Shown one piece after another: positions 44,984-56,633 of a DNA stretch of 64,000 bases; position 1 is the first letter of the stretch; every line of letters starts with the position of its first letter. Origin of the DNA: Terana coerulea (taxonomy: Eukaryota; Basidiomycota; Agaricomycetes; Polyporales; Phanerochaetaceae); contig JAKOGH010000324.1 in assembly GCA_024811115.1 (NCBI GenBank), forward strand, positions 62,001 to 126,000. The letters are read 5' to 3'. The notes beneath the pieces were generated by a model. The model was not told where the DNA came from. It saw only the letters and a list, made by a program, of their open reading frames with translations, and did no database searches. A program made the translations under genes and the position numbers.

Positions 44984-46280
44984 ACGGCTACGTTCTTCGA
45001 TTCCTCTCTACGCCCATTTAGACCGACGTCGATCGTCGCACGCACACTGGCGCCGGCACCGCCTACGTCCCTTCCACGACTCCTCCCGGGACACTCACTC
45101 TGTTCGCTCTGTATCATATTCGCACGCCATCTTTCGCTGTCGCTTTCGTGTCTCATAGCAGTCTTCGCCGCTCTGCACCCTTCGGCTTCTTACCTTCGCG
45201 CACGTTATCCTTATCCTACCCCCATGTATCCATTGGTCAAAATGTATTAATAGTGAAATACATTACGTTCACATTCCCGAATATTCCATCGCGGTACTGG
45301 AGTTGGAGAGTCCCATCCCAACCCGATACAGTCGTTCTGCTTACAGCGATTAACCTTCGAAATGCAAGTCAATATTTCTTTAGGAACTGATGTCAGAGTT
45401 GCGTAAAGATACACTGTAATTCATCTGAATATACAAGTAGCATTATCTTACTTTGCCGTACGCAAGATCTTTGCTCTGTCCTCTAAATGGGCCGTCTATC
45501 ACTGCCACTAGTACTGCCAGCATCGCAGGCGGCGGCTTGGTGGCGTTTCTTCCGGGCGCTTGCAGTTAAGCGTGCCTGATGGCGTTACCCAATTGGTCAA
45601 AATGAGTTGAACCCACGCTTTGCTCCTCACCACCACCATCCTTGAAATCCTTCTGAAATACATCTCGAATTTTTCCACCCAACCCGGCCTCATAAGCACT
45701 CTACTGAACACGACTGGTAAGAATGTGGACTCAGTGACTGACACGTCGAGATAGGTCGATCGATACTGGCATACTACAACGGCAACTCTCACCTCGCTGC
45801 CGAGCATCCGGAGCCGAACGCAACCTGAACATGTACACTCCCTGCATGAACTGCCTATTCAAGCTGGAGGGACGCATATTTCAGAGGATCGAACCAGAGT
45901 TGAAGAAGCTAGGAGTACAATGAGCTAATTGGGACAGCTGAGGAAGGTGCGAGCTCACGTCTCTCTCCAATCATACTTGGCGTAATATTCCGTCAACATT
46001 AGGCAGGATCTTATGTCATTGCGAATTGCAGGCCGGGTCTTGCAAAGTTACATATAAGCTCTGCTTTGCTTCCGTTCAGTTCTCTCTGAGACGAAACTTC
46101 GGCGTTATTGGGTCTCAATCTTCCGCCGTGCCACTAGGGTCTTCCAGACACATATATACCCTCATGGACGAGGCCGCATGATGCTCAGTTCGTGGTGAAT
46201 GCGGTATACTCGGCCTTCCGGAAATACGTTGCAGGTCATTCGTATGATGAAGGCCCTGACTTTCGAGATACTCGTTCTGC
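44984..46280. other. intergenic; one short coding-like frame
   Basis: Mostly without signal. The frame at 45831-45923 (30 codons, beginning MYTPCMNCLFKLEGRIFQRI) has a coding-like composition and could be the last exon of an unrecognised short gene, but I find no clear upstream exon. Confidence 0.35.
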
Positions 46281-46287
46281 ATATAAG
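46281..46287 (+). promoter_or_regulatory. TATA-like box of the GH74 gene
   Basis: ATATAAG, 61-67 bp before the ATG at 46348. Confidence 0.45.
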
Positions 46288-46347
46288 CACGGCCGTCTTG
46301 GACGACTGAAGCCCTTTGGCGAGACGAAAGATCCGCGTTTGCCCAGC

Positions 46348-49300
46348 ATGCTCTCGTTGGCGTACTTGTCAATTTTCCTTCCGGCGACATCTGTCTTCGC
46401 TGCAGTCGCCGCGAACCCCGTGGCGACGATCTCTGCGCAAGCCTACACCTGGAAGAACGTCCGCATCGGCGGGGTGGAGGATTCGTCCCCGGAATCGTCT
46501 TCAATCCATCCCAGAAGGGCCTTGCATACGCGCGTACTGACATTGGTGGAGCATATAGACTGAACGCAGACGACAGCTGGACGCCGCTCACTGACTTCGC
46601 GGACAACGACCACTGGGGTTACTGGGGTACGGATGCGATCGCGACAGACCCTGTGGACCCTCAGCGGCTGTACATTGTGGGTACTTATTCATTCTTGCTG
46701 TAGAGGATGAGCTGAATACCACGGTAGGCCACCGGCATGTACACCAACTTCTGGGATCCTAACAACGGAACCATTCTGATTTCCACCAACCAAGGCAAAA
46801 CGTTCACGGAGTCTCCTCTGCCGTTCAAAGTTGGAGGTAACATGCCCGGACGTGGTGTTGGCGAGGTGCGTCCGTGATCGCCATTGAAGGATAATCTAAG
46901 ATTGATCAGGTTACCACACTGTAGCGACTTGCGGTCGACCCTCATAGCAACAACATCATCCTGTTCGGTGCCCGCAGTGGACACGGTCTCTGGAAAAGCA
47001 CAAACTTTGGACAGACGTGGAGCCAGGTGACAAGCCTTCCGAGCGCTGGTATGTCCTTAGGCATCACGCTTTCCCTGACATGCGAAGTCTTATAAATGAA
47101 TGGCTGTAGGCACATATGCACCTGATCCGAGCGACACTAGCGGTATCAACAACGACAAGACTGGCATCACCTTTGTTACGTTCGACTCGACCTCGGGCAC
47201 GTCCGGGAAGGCGACGCCTCGCATCTTTGTCGGTGTTGCCAACCAAGGCTCCGACAACCTCTTTGTCTCGAATGATGCCGGTTCAACTTGTGCGTCCTTC
47301 GATTTATATTCCCACGCATACAAGAGTGTCTGATGAGTTTGGACAGGGAGCGCGATTGCCGGTACGAATAACAGCTGGATTGCGCACAAGGGTATCCTGT
47401 CACCGCAGGAGAAGGTTCTGTATCTCTCCACTTCAGACGGCGTCGGTAAGTCCATGACTAGTTTCTTCCACTCACAGAAAGCCTAACACATTTGATCAGG
47501 TCCAAACGATGGATCAATTGTAGGCTATCACTTCGGGATGCCCATAACTTCGCTGGCTGATTATATGCTAGGGAGCCGTGTACAAGTACAACATCACCTC
47601 TGGAGCTGTCACGAACATCTCTCCAGTCTCTGGAAGTGCGTACACCTTTTCGTGCAATTCGCCTCGTCTGCTTATGTCTTCTCTTTTAGGCGACCTGACC
47701 TTCGGTTTCGGGTATGCTCTCAGGTTACACGTCTGGAATACATAACTGATTGTATTACAGCGGGCTCACAGTCGACTTGCAGAAGCCCGGCACAGTTATG
47801 GTCACGGCCCTCAACTCATGGTGGCCTGACGGGCAGATTTGGCGTACCACCGACGGCGGTTCGACCTGGTCGCCATTCTGGGCATGGGAGGCTTACCCTG
47901 ATCTCAATCGCTACTACACCTACGATGACTCGCTGGCACCATGGATCGGCCCTGACTACACCATCACGACTCTGGACAAGCAGCTTGGGTGGTGGATCGA
48001 AGCCCTCTCCATCGACCCGTTCGACTCGAACCACTGGCTGTACGGTACCGGCGAGACGATTTACGGAGGACGTGATTTGTTGAAATGGGACACGACGCAC
48101 AACGTGACGTTGAAATCTCTTGCGTACGGTTTGGAGGAGACAGCCGTCCAGTCGATCATCTCACCACCCAGTGGAGCACACCTGGTGTCTGCTGTGGGCG
48201 ATGTTGGAGGTTCGTTTTCACTATTCCTCTTGTACCTGTCTCACGAGTCTGATTTGTTATTAATCGCATGGTTAGGGTTCGTGCACACAAACTTGGACAC
48301 TCCTCCCAAGATTGGCTTAGAGCCCGTATGGACTACCAATGTGGATCTTGATTTCGCGGGCAACACACCCTCTACTCTCGTTCGCATTGGAAACAGTAAC
48401 GGGTAGGCCTCATTCTTCACGTGACCACTGTGACCTCCATTGACTGTCTCTTGATCAGTCAGCTTGCGATTTCTAGTGACGGTGGTAATACTTGGGCGTC
48501 GAACATTGGTGAGTGGATCACATATTACCTTCTCTCTTTCCTCGGGACTTACAAAATTAACGTAGGCGGCGCCGCAAACGTCAACAGCGGAAAGGTAGAC
48601 ATCATGCTCATTGCTCTGTGTCTGGTGTCCTGACGACTTCCGCAGATCGCTTTGAGTGCCAATGGTACCAACATCGTTTGGAGCAGCGGAAACTCAGGCA
48701 TACTCGCATCCCAAACTGGCGGCGCTCTCTCGCCCGTCTTGGGTATTTCTTCAGGTGCAATCATCGCCGCTGACAAGAAGAACGACTCAACATTCTTTGC
48801 CGCCTCCGGCTCGAAGTTCTTCATCTCCACCAACGGTGGCAAGACCTTCACTGCCACGGCAGGTACCCTGGGCTCCTCGACTTCCCCAGTCAAAATTGTA
48901 GTGAACCCCAAAACCACTGGCGACGTGTGGGTTTCCACGGACAAGGGCTTGTTCCACTCGACCAACTCTGGTGCAAGCTTCACTGCCATTTCCGGTGTTA
49001 CGCAGGTGTGTGCACAGGTTGTGAGCCGCAATGCCTGCCTTATGAGTTCTCCTATCAGGCATGGGCAATCGCACTTGGTGCGCCGGAGAGCACGAACAGC
49101 TACCCGGCCATCTTCGCTGCTGCGAACCTCAGCGCGGGAAGCGGTGGCGGGGTCGGCTACTTCCGCTCGGATAACGAAGGCAAGAACTGGGTGAAGGTCA
49201 ATGACGCGAACCACGGCTTCGGATCTATCAGCGGCAACCCTCTTACTGCTGACCCGCGCATCTACGGACGGTGAGTCATACTGTGTCGTCTTCCGCCAAA

Positions 49301-49447
49301 GATACGGCGAAGCTGACCGATGGTCGTCATCTAGCGTCTACATCGGCACGAACGGAAGGTAAACACCATTTCTTGGTAATATACGCTGTGACTGTGTGCT
49401 GACATACCTTTCTGCTCAGGGGTGTGTTTTACGGAGACAAGTCGTGA
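46348..49447 (+). CDS. secreted xyloglucanase, glycoside hydrolase family 74
   Basis: A signal peptide (MLSLAYLSIFLPATSVFAAV) leads into a double beta-propeller. The catalytic aspartates expected for GH74 are in YARTDIGGAYR (first propeller) and SAVGDVGGF (second), the latter interrupted by an intron. Other family segments: HWGYWGTDAIATDPVDP, GRGVGERLAVDPH, WWPDGQIWRTTDGG, and the closing RVYIGTNGRGVFYGDKS, stop at 49447. At least twelve introns occur and several exons are only 20-30 nt (for example 47690-47711). No cellulose-binding module follows. The enzyme cleaves plant-wall xyloglucan outside the cell, which suits a plant-biomass degrader. One base is missing in the G run at 46471-46474 (IGG to GGFVPGIVF), which breaks the first exon. 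Confidence 0.9.
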
Positions 49448-49592
49448 ATTCCGGAGATTGTTCATTGTGTGCTCTGAAAATTGCACGGGGTATGCTCTAC
49501 AACAAATAGCCAAAAGCAATGTAATGTATACGAAAACTATGTCAAACAATGCCGACTCCCAATGTCCCATGAATGCCGTTCATAAGCAAGTT

Positions 49593-51089
49593 CTATTGCT
49601 GAGTGATCACAGCGCCAGCCGTCTGGTCTCTAACGCTCTTGACAAAGCGGATTGCCTCGGTGCCACCTGTGCCCTTCGACTCGTTCTCAGGACGGGCACC
49701 ACGCCTGGACGGCCCCACAATGTAGAGGGCAACTATCCGGACGTGCCCGTCGCGGAAGACCTTCAGAGCAGAAACCGCCGCGTTGTATGCCTCGGTCAGT
49801 TTCGCATCCTCCGACTCTTCCACGAGTGCGCGCAGCGGGCGTGGGTTCGACTGCAGGTGTTGCAGGAATGCACGGTGGTGCCGGGGCATGTACGTCTGCA
49901 TGCGCTGGAGGAACGACGTCGGCGCCTTCTCCGCAGAGATGGAGGTTGACGGTTTATCTGCCTCTGGACGTGCGTCCGACGACTTCCCGGTGATGTGCGA
50001 CGCGTGCGAGTACCTGTCGACGCCGAGGAAGACGTCGAGCGCGTGGATGAGCGAGCTCTGCCCGGCGCTCGGGCCCGAGAGCTCCGTCGGCGGCTGCAGA
50101 TCCGGGTCGCGCTCCATGCCCTCGAACACCCACTTGCGCGCGCCGCTGTCCGAGTCCGCGCCGCGGAACCACGGGCGGACCTCGTTGTAGAACACCTGCG
50201 GGTCGCACCCGTCCCGCACCGCGAGAAGCAGCGTGGTGAGGTCGCCGATGACGCCGGCGAGGGAGTGCAGGTACGAGGTGATTCGGCGGACCGCGATGGC
50301 GTCACCGACGAAGGCTTCGTCCATCGTCGCTCGCATGAGCGTGAGCGCCTCGACGCCCCGGACCTCGATCCGGGCGGATGCGAGGTAAACTGCTCTTCGT
50401 CCCTCGTGCCGGTAAAGAGCATGAGAGACTGGAGGTTGTCAAGCGAGGGCGCGGGTGCGAGCGGTTCCGGACGCTTGAGGACCCAGTTGTAGAGAACCAC
50501 GTCGGAGTAAGTCATCACGGGTGGGAGCTGCAGATAGGCTGAGACCTGCAGCAGAGGGATGGTCACAGGGGGAGGTATACGGATGTCGGGTGAAGACGGC
50601 GGCAGGGTGCGGATGTAGAAATGCAAGATAAACGACAAGATGTGGTGCGCGCGCCGGAGGATCAGCTCTGACACTTTCAGTTCCGTGGTTGGTAGCACAG
50701 GTAACTATCAAATGTGGTAAATTGTGAGATGATGTAATGTACGTAACGGAGGGGACACTACTTACCTGACGAACGAGAGCACGCCATCGTTCTGACCGAG
50801 CCTGCTCTTCAGGTGACAAACCCAGCTTGTCTCCGAGCTGCAGCCTGGGTTCTGCTGCAGCCTCCAGGACCGCCTCCCATGGCTCCCACATAGGCGGCAA
50901 ACGAGTCAGAGGAGGTTGCGGTGGCATAAAACCAGTACGTGTGTCGACATCGAAATCGTGCGCCGCAAGTGTGGTGGTGTCCACTGTGCCTGCAGGGGGA
51001 CCTACCACGACGTCTGGCCGTGGTTGGGAGAGGAAGTGATTTGAGGGGAGCGCATTGTGAAGCAGGAGGTCCTGCAGCTCGGGAGACAT
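49593..51089 (-). CDS. indoleamine 2,3-dioxygenase
   Basis: Two exons. The first begins at 51089 (MSPELQDLLLHNALPSNHFL) and ends LVRQ; the second resumes LPVLPTTELKVSELILRRAH. Family segments follow: LQLPPVMTYSDVVLYNW, MRATMDEAFVGDAIAVRR, DGCDPQVFYNEVRPWFRG, LSGPSAGQSSLIHALDVFLG, MPRHHRAFLQHL, and FRDGHVRIVALYIVGP, whose His corresponds to the proximal haem ligand. GTGGTEAIRFVKSVRDQT closes the C-terminus. The enzyme opens the tryptophan indole ring to N-formylkynurenine, feeding kynurenine and NAD synthesis; fungi often carry several copies. The frame slips at 50387-50389: DEEQF continues as YLASARIE only with one more T on the coding strand. Cytosolic. Confidence 0.9.
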
Positions 51090-52833
51090 GGTGGCTGACG
51101 GTGGTGGTGGTTGGGGAACAGCAGGCGGGGTGGGAGGTGCTTTAGGAGTGATTCGGTAAGGTCCAGCCGAGGTCTGGAAGGAAAGGGGTGGAAACGCGAG
51201 GGCTAAAAAATATGTGGCTGCCGTGCTGACGAATCTGATCTTAGATTTCCCGCTTTAGGCAGAGTCGTCATGCTTACCTTATCCGGCGCTGCGGTATGCC
51301 GTGCGCTCGGGATATCCTTCCAAGCGCCTCCAGTCCGACTCGACCCCGCGCCGGGCAAGCGTAAAGGTGAGACTCTGGCATACCTGAGCCATCTTGAGGC
51401 CGCCATGCTGCTAGAGTACAAGTGTTGCAATGTCGAGAAGCGTGAACACTGGTGCAGTTTGCTGTGCGGTTCAAGCCCTGCAGGTGCACTGTAGGAAGTG
51501 ATTTGGGTAAGCAAGGGAGCCATGTCGCTGTAAATATACCAACTTACATACCCGCGAGACGTTTGTCCTCCGGATCTTGAACCAGCGCAACCACCGAATA
51601 TGGAGCACGGGAAATGAATAAAATAGACCTCATTTGCATTACACGGTCAGCCAGTCCATACTCTCGTAAGGGGGAGCTGTGCCATGAAAGGCTACGTCAG
51701 GTCATTCAGAGCGCAACGCTATAGCCTCGAATGTAATAGATAGCGGTCTGCCGATGCTCAGCGTGTCCGACGCCGTTCTGTCAGCTGTTCAACGTTCAAC
51801 GGCTCTTGAGCATGTTTAGGGACGCCTCGGCCAGAATGTCTACACACTTCGAGTTAGGTCCGCGAGTTCAAGACATTAGGCTTCTGCTCACCTCAAGTCA
51901 TGACATCTGTGGTCTTCCTTGCACCGAAGGCTACATGCCAAACCACTAGGTTGATAGTCATCGGGTTGTATGCGGACATATGCATATGTAACAATCGTCT
52001 AAGGAGCTCGTCACCCCGTCATAGGTCGGGGTAGATAGTCGAGCATCCAAGTACACTTGAACGAGGGTAGTATGATTACTCGTCTGTTGCGATCCGACAT
52101 TGCCATATAAACTAGGCATACTAGTATGTGATCATCTTTCAGCTTCAAGGGCAGAAAGATGATAGACCATGGCTTCGACGCGATTATCGAAAGCTCCAGC
52201 AGCCTGCAGTCCCTAGTAACCGCCGCACGCAGTGTCGCAGCTGTAATGAGAACTGGAAAGACGACGACGGAGGCTCGATGTTGGTTCGAAGTGGTTGAAG
52301 TTGAAACGTTGAAGCTTGCATGCATGCGCTGCGTTCGAGCGACGCCACACTGCCTCCACGTGTGCGGGCGCCAATGTGATTTGATCCGTTACACGTGTAT
52401 AATCAGTGCGCTCGCGGCGCCGCCACGCCGCGCTCAGCTTGCGCTCAGCACCACCACTGCGGTCACAAGAACGGAGAATTCAAGGAATCCTTGCGCGAAC
52501 TGGCATGGGTCGGACGAGGCTATGATCACGTACGTACACCACTGCAGAGGGTACTTCGTTGGACTTAGGTTATATGCTTCTGCTGACTCCAGTACGGGCA
52601 TCCGAGAATGCAAATAGCTCGCAAGATCCGACAAGCCCTGATATATCCCTGATATTGAACGTTGAATAGGCTAGTAGGTAATACATAGATTTATAATGAT
52701 ATGAGATGCTGAGTACTGGTCACAAGGCGGGCCAAGCGTCGTTCGTGACGAATACAACGTGCAAAGGTTAAAGGCAAAGCTGTCGAAGGTGGTCAGTTCT
52801 ACCTTCCGCATACGAATGAACAACGCTCACAAT
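51090..52833. other. 1.7-kb intergenic stretch, no gene recognised
   Basis: Promoter side of the dioxygenase and 3' side of the GTPase gene. A 152-codon plus-strand frame at 52159-52617 has no recognisable domain. Confidence 0.45.
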
Positions 52834-54261
52834 TTACTTAGTAGTCCAGATGTGCTCCCACATCACGCTCATTGCGCCAAATACGCCACGCTTCTCCCGG
52901 GTAGCGGTGTAGACGTTCGCCCACTGCTGCTGGGCAAAAGCCGACCTTGCCGGAGGGGTTCTCGGGGCGGCCTCTCGCCGGCTCGCATCGATCTTGCGCT
53001 CGAAGTCCCGTCGCAGCCTGTCGAGCTCCTCCTGATAGACTGTGTTCGACGTCTTCAGGTCCTCGTCCGCCTTCACGCGATGGACCTGCTCCTCGCTCGC
53101 CTTCCGCTCTGCCGCGACCAGCGCAGCCTCGAGCTGCACGAGCTTCTCCTCCTGCTCGCGCAAGCGCTGTTGGAGGAGACGGAGCTCGCGCTCGCGATTC
53201 GCCATCTCGTCCGCCATCGCCTTCATCTTCTCGTCGTGCTCCTTCCGGCTGCTCTCGTGCTCCTCGCGGATCAGGCGGCTCTCGCTCTCCACCTTGTCCA
53301 GTTGACCCCGGACCTCGTCGAGCGCCTCGTTCAGCTCCTGGATCTCGCTCTTGTGCTGCGAGTCCTTGGCGGACAGCAGCTCCGCCATCTCGCCCTTGAG
53401 GTCCTCCAGCTCCTTGATATGCTTCTCCGCCTGGCGGTCGAGCTCGGCCTTCAGATCCATCCCGGCGTTCGTCTCCACGAGCGTCTTGTGCTCGTCGACG
53501 GTCTCCTTCTGGATCTGCAGGGCCTGCTGCGGGAAGCCCATGATGTCGCGCAGGATGCGGTGTGCGGAGTCGGCGGTGTTGTCGTGCCGCACGAGCTGCG
53601 CGCCCTTCTCAAGCGCGGGCTTGAAGAAAAGGTCGCTGGAGGCGAGCTCCCGCTCCCGCTTCTCGCCAACGTCGGCCGCGACGTCGCTCCACATGTTGGT
53701 GACGATAACGACATTCTTCAGCGTGTCGTCTCCGCAGAGCTTCCGGAACAGGCGGAAGTTCTTGCGCGCAACGCCTCCCATGCGGTAGTCCGAGATACGC
53801 TGCAGGAAGATGACGCCGTTGAGCTTCCGGCCTTGCTCGTAGCTGCGTGGAAACCCGTTAGTTGGCGTTGGCAAAGAGTGGATAGGCGGCTTACGTTGCG
53901 GCCAAGAAATCAGTGATGAGCCTCAAGATCTCTGCCTCGGTCTTCACAGTGTCGTCAAATCCGGGCGTGTCGATAAGAGTAACGGTCCTGCCGTCCAGAA
54001 GGAAGGGGGACGCGACCTGCACTTCTGAGGTGCACGACTCCAAGCCATAGCCAACTCGCATTTTGGAGTCGCTGACCAAGTTAATGAACTATGGGGCCTC
54101 GACTCGTAAGCTCTACGTGTTCCCTGGTGTTGGACATACTTCACTCACAGTGGACTTGCCAGCGCCGGTGGCGCCCATTACTCTGCAAACTGGTCAGTCG
54201 AAGCTTGCTGAAGGACGTGTTACCCAACTTACGCAATAGTAACGGATTCGTTTGAGGACAT
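52834..54261 (-). CDS. AIG1-like GTPase with long coiled-coil tail
   Basis: Starts MSSNESVTI at 54261; short exons give the P-loop MGATGAGKST, then FINLVSDSKMRVG. Switch and G3 follow in VTLIDTPGFDDTVKTE, and NGVIFLQRISDYRMGG is typical of the AIG1/septin-like group. The G4 position reads VIVTNMWSD, lacking a canonical (N/T)KxD. From residue ~200 to the end (52834) the protein is a charged heptad-rich coiled coil (EDLKGEMAELLSAKDSQHK, MANRERELRLLQQRL). A short WANVYTATREKRGVFGAM tail follows. Agaricomycetes carry many such P-loop proteins of unknown function; plant and animal relatives act at membranes or in defence. It faces the orphan gene at 54916 head to head. Confidence 0.82.
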
Positions 54262-54915
54262 CGTGAAAGAAATACCGAGCTCAAACCAGTGAGCAAGATT
54301 AAGGTGGGTGTAGAAAGCGTTGGGTCCACATCCCTAGAGCACTCACGGTATTATAGACATCCGCGTCCGAGATGTTCCAGCCTATCCAGCCGACGAAGGC
54401 GTGCGTTACATGCTTGTACCAGCTGTAGGGTTGCCAGGTGGGCCACGGTGAGTGCTTTATTTTGGCTAGATGGGCGTTATGGAGGATGCGCGACCAACAT
54501 GAGGCAGACCGCCCATCTGTCGCGCCTCATGTTGACCGATGCATGCTCAAGTCAGGTCGAGGCCGTGTGTATCGATGAGCTTCTTCCGGTACAGCATCTC
54601 CGTTCGACTGCCTAAGCTCCAAGGATTGATGGGGCACAGCTCCCTCACGCGAGTCTATGTCCTCATGGCCTCGCTTCAAGCAAGCTTGAGATGCGCATGT
54701 GGCCATGATTGCTTGCGCGATTCAATATTATGGTGTTGTACTTCGCTGTTTGGTGATCGACTGCTGCCAAGCGGTCATCATCGACCATTCTAGCACTGCG
54801 CGAGAATGCCTTCAGTCGCCGCTATACCTGCGCACCATTCACCGGCCCTACTCAGACACCTCAGACTGATACAGTACCTCTGTAGCCGCGCCACTTCCTT
54901 ATTTCCGGTTATCTT
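54262..54915. other. divergent intergenic region
   Basis: Between the leftward GTPase gene and the rightward orphan gene, so promoters of both should lie here. No coding signal. Confidence 0.5.
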
Positions 54916-55590
54916 GTGTCTCTGGACAATCTGGGGACCTTCGGGAGGAGAGAAGCGAGTACGAACACTGACTTCCCACTCGACGAGTTCGTTACACTTC
55001 TTCAAGCAGTGCGGAAGTTGGACCACTCAAAGCCTCTGGGACCCGACGATGGCGAGGGTTTCTCAGTGAAGTGGAACACCGCCATGTATGTGCACAATTG
55101 GCTTGTCGATTGGAGCCTGGGACTCAGCGATGAGGAGAGATTGCAACGGCCGAGCGTTAGGGGAAAGGTAGTTCGGTGGAACCAGGCCGAAGAAGAACAG
55201 AGGGCACATGGGATAGAACTGGCAAGCGTCCCTCACCTACCAAATGGCCACTACATGTTTTTCAGAGGCATCCACCGCAGCACCAGGCGGTTGATTGTCA
55301 CCGCTGACGAGGAACAGAGCCTGAAGCTAAGGTGCTCTCTCGTGAAGTTGTTTGGATTTCCAGATAGCGAGCTCCATTGGGTACGCTTCTCGGAGCGCGA
55401 CGAGGTGTCCGCAAACATTGAGTGGGATGATGACAAGATGCAGCATTTAACGTGCAGGCATTACGGTGAAGGGGAGATGGCGGAGTTTATGAAGGTCGTC
55501 GGGGCCCAGTTTACGGCAGCTGCATCCTCGCAAGCCAGACAGGAGGCTGAGAAAGCCAAGCAGGCCTCTGCAACAGGCTTTAAATGTTGA
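54916..55590 (+). CDS. orphan protein, first of a tandem paralogous pair (224 residues)
   Basis: Single exon, no signal peptide or membrane segment. I do not recognise the family. It aligns along much of its length with the next gene. VRGKVVRWNQ pairs with IRGAMFYWDK, VPHLPNGHYMFFRGIHRST with VPVVDSGWYMILQ...DRST, FPDSELHWVRF with FSEEDLHWARV, IEWDDDK with VRWQEEK, and MAEFMK with FEKFME. The C-terminus is an Ala/Gln/Lys-rich helix (SQARQEAEKAKQASATG). The conserved tryptophans and charged motifs suggest a folded cytosolic domain. The open reading frame is intact. Expression and role are unknown. Confidence 0.7.
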   Translation: MSLDNLGTFGRREASTNTDFPLDEFVTLLQAVRKLDHSKPLGPDDGEGFSVKWNTAMYVHNWLVDWSLGLSDEERLQRPSVRGKVVRWNQAEEEQRAHGIELASVPHLPNGHYMFFRGIHRSTRRLIVTADEEQSLKLRCSLVKLFGFPDSELHWVRFSERDEVSANIEWDDDKMQHLTCRHYGEGEMAEFMKVVGAQFTAAASSQARQEAEKAKQASATGFKC

Positions 55591-55940
55591 TGTCCTCCGT
55601 TCAACTCTGTGAGGACATACCTGTATACTACATTATGATCAAGAATATGAGAACTTCCTCCGTTCAGTTCTAAGTACAAGGATATAATGGAGTGTTAGTC
55701 TGATATCAGGCCCCAGGAGCAAATCAAGAGCTCGGTGCACACGACGCCCAATTACATAATAACGTTACCAAGTGTTTCCAGCAGGTTTCCAGCATACTCA
55801 AGCTTACCTAGAATCGTGACCATTTTGCTGCTTATCCCCGCGACGCTTTGAAGGCACAAAAATCAACGGGACCCCAAGTAAGCCTAGACATCTCATATCA
55901 GCCGATTGGTCATTAAGTGGGTACATCTGATTAGTAAAGA
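55591..55940. other. spacer between the orphan paralogues
   Basis: AT-rich relative to the flanks. No coding signal. Confidence 0.5.
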
Positions 55941-56633
55941 ATGCAAGGATTTTGGGATATTCAAGGTTATTTGGTCAACGTCGATGTGATCGCCAAATGG
56001 GCCCGCTCCACCAACCTATGCTCCATCGACGACCTAACTGAAAAGTGCAAGGGCGTGGGAGGAAAAGAATTGGCCAAAAATGATGACAAGGCGGTCGACG
56101 CGGTCACGTTTGCCGACAACGCAGCTATACGCGTGAACAACAGAATCATCGAGAAGTATGGCGACGGCGCGAAGCTTGGATTTAAGATTCGCGGAGCCAT
56201 GTTTTATTGGGACAAGAGCGTTGTGTCGCTTCTGAACCTGCACGACGTGGACAACGCCGTCGTCCCGGTTGTCGACAGTGGCTGGTACATGATACTCCAG
56301 GTCGAAGCGCCGGATCGATCGACGCCTTTACAGCGCTCTGAGGCGGGAGTGCCGAAGGGGTTGATAGAGGTACTGACCGGAAGGCTCAAGTTCAGCGAGG
56401 AAGATTTGCACTGGGCGCGGGTTAAAAGCTACAACCAGTACCAGAACGTTCGGGTTAGGTGGCAGGAGGAAAAGAGGGAAGAGACAACTCGCTATAGGAT
56501 TAACAGCCTGGAGGAATTCGAAAAATTCATGGAGCCCAAGGAGCTCTCGCCCGAAGAACAGGCGGGGCAGGACATGTGGAATGCTATACGGGCCAGTATG
56601 AGGATAGAGCAGGATGGGGCCCAATTGGGCTGA
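55941..56633 (+). CDS. orphan protein, second of a tandem paralogous pair (230 residues)
   Basis: Single exon, same strand as and homologous to the previous gene (shared motifs are listed there). The N-terminal third (MQGFWDIQGYLVNVDVIAKW) is its own and does not match the paralogue well. The centre has IRGAMFYWDKSVVSLLNLHD and the C-terminal part the signature LKFSEEDLHWARV followed ~12 residues later by VRVRWQEEK. It ends in a charged helix (PEEQAGQDMWNAIRASMRIE). No known domain, signal peptide or membrane segment. Divergence between the copies is substantial, so the duplication is old or the proteins evolve quickly. Confidence 0.7.
   Translation: MQGFWDIQGYLVNVDVIAKWARSTNLCSIDDLTEKCKGVGGKELAKNDDKAVDAVTFADNAAIRVNNRIIEKYGDGAKLGFKIRGAMFYWDKSVVSLLNLHDVDNAVVPVVDSGWYMILQVEAPDRSTPLQRSEAGVPKGLIEVLTGRLKFSEEDLHWARVKSYNQYQNVRVRWQEEKREETTRYRINSLEEFEKFMEPKELSPEEQAGQDMWNAIRASMRIEQDGAQLG

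Noticed and set aside
45870..45910. A GGTTCGATCC-like T-loop on the minus strand
   Set aside because: The flanking bases do not pair into a T-stem and no acceptor stem or D-arm can be formed, so it is not a tRNA.
49796..50698. A 300-codon minus-strand frame
   Set aside because: It starts inside the real dioxygenase exon, then drifts out of frame at the missing base near 50388 into Arg/Ser-rich sequence; only its first part is genuine.
52159..52617. A 152-codon plus-strand frame
   Set aside because: No domain, no promoter signal, and a Cys/Thr/Arg-rich mix without conserved-looking segments.
52759..53916. A 385-codon plus-strand frame very rich in leucine and arginine
   Set aside because: It is the antisense of the coiled-coil GTPase tail; GC-rich codons for Glu, Lys and Gln read backwards give Leu-rich frames.
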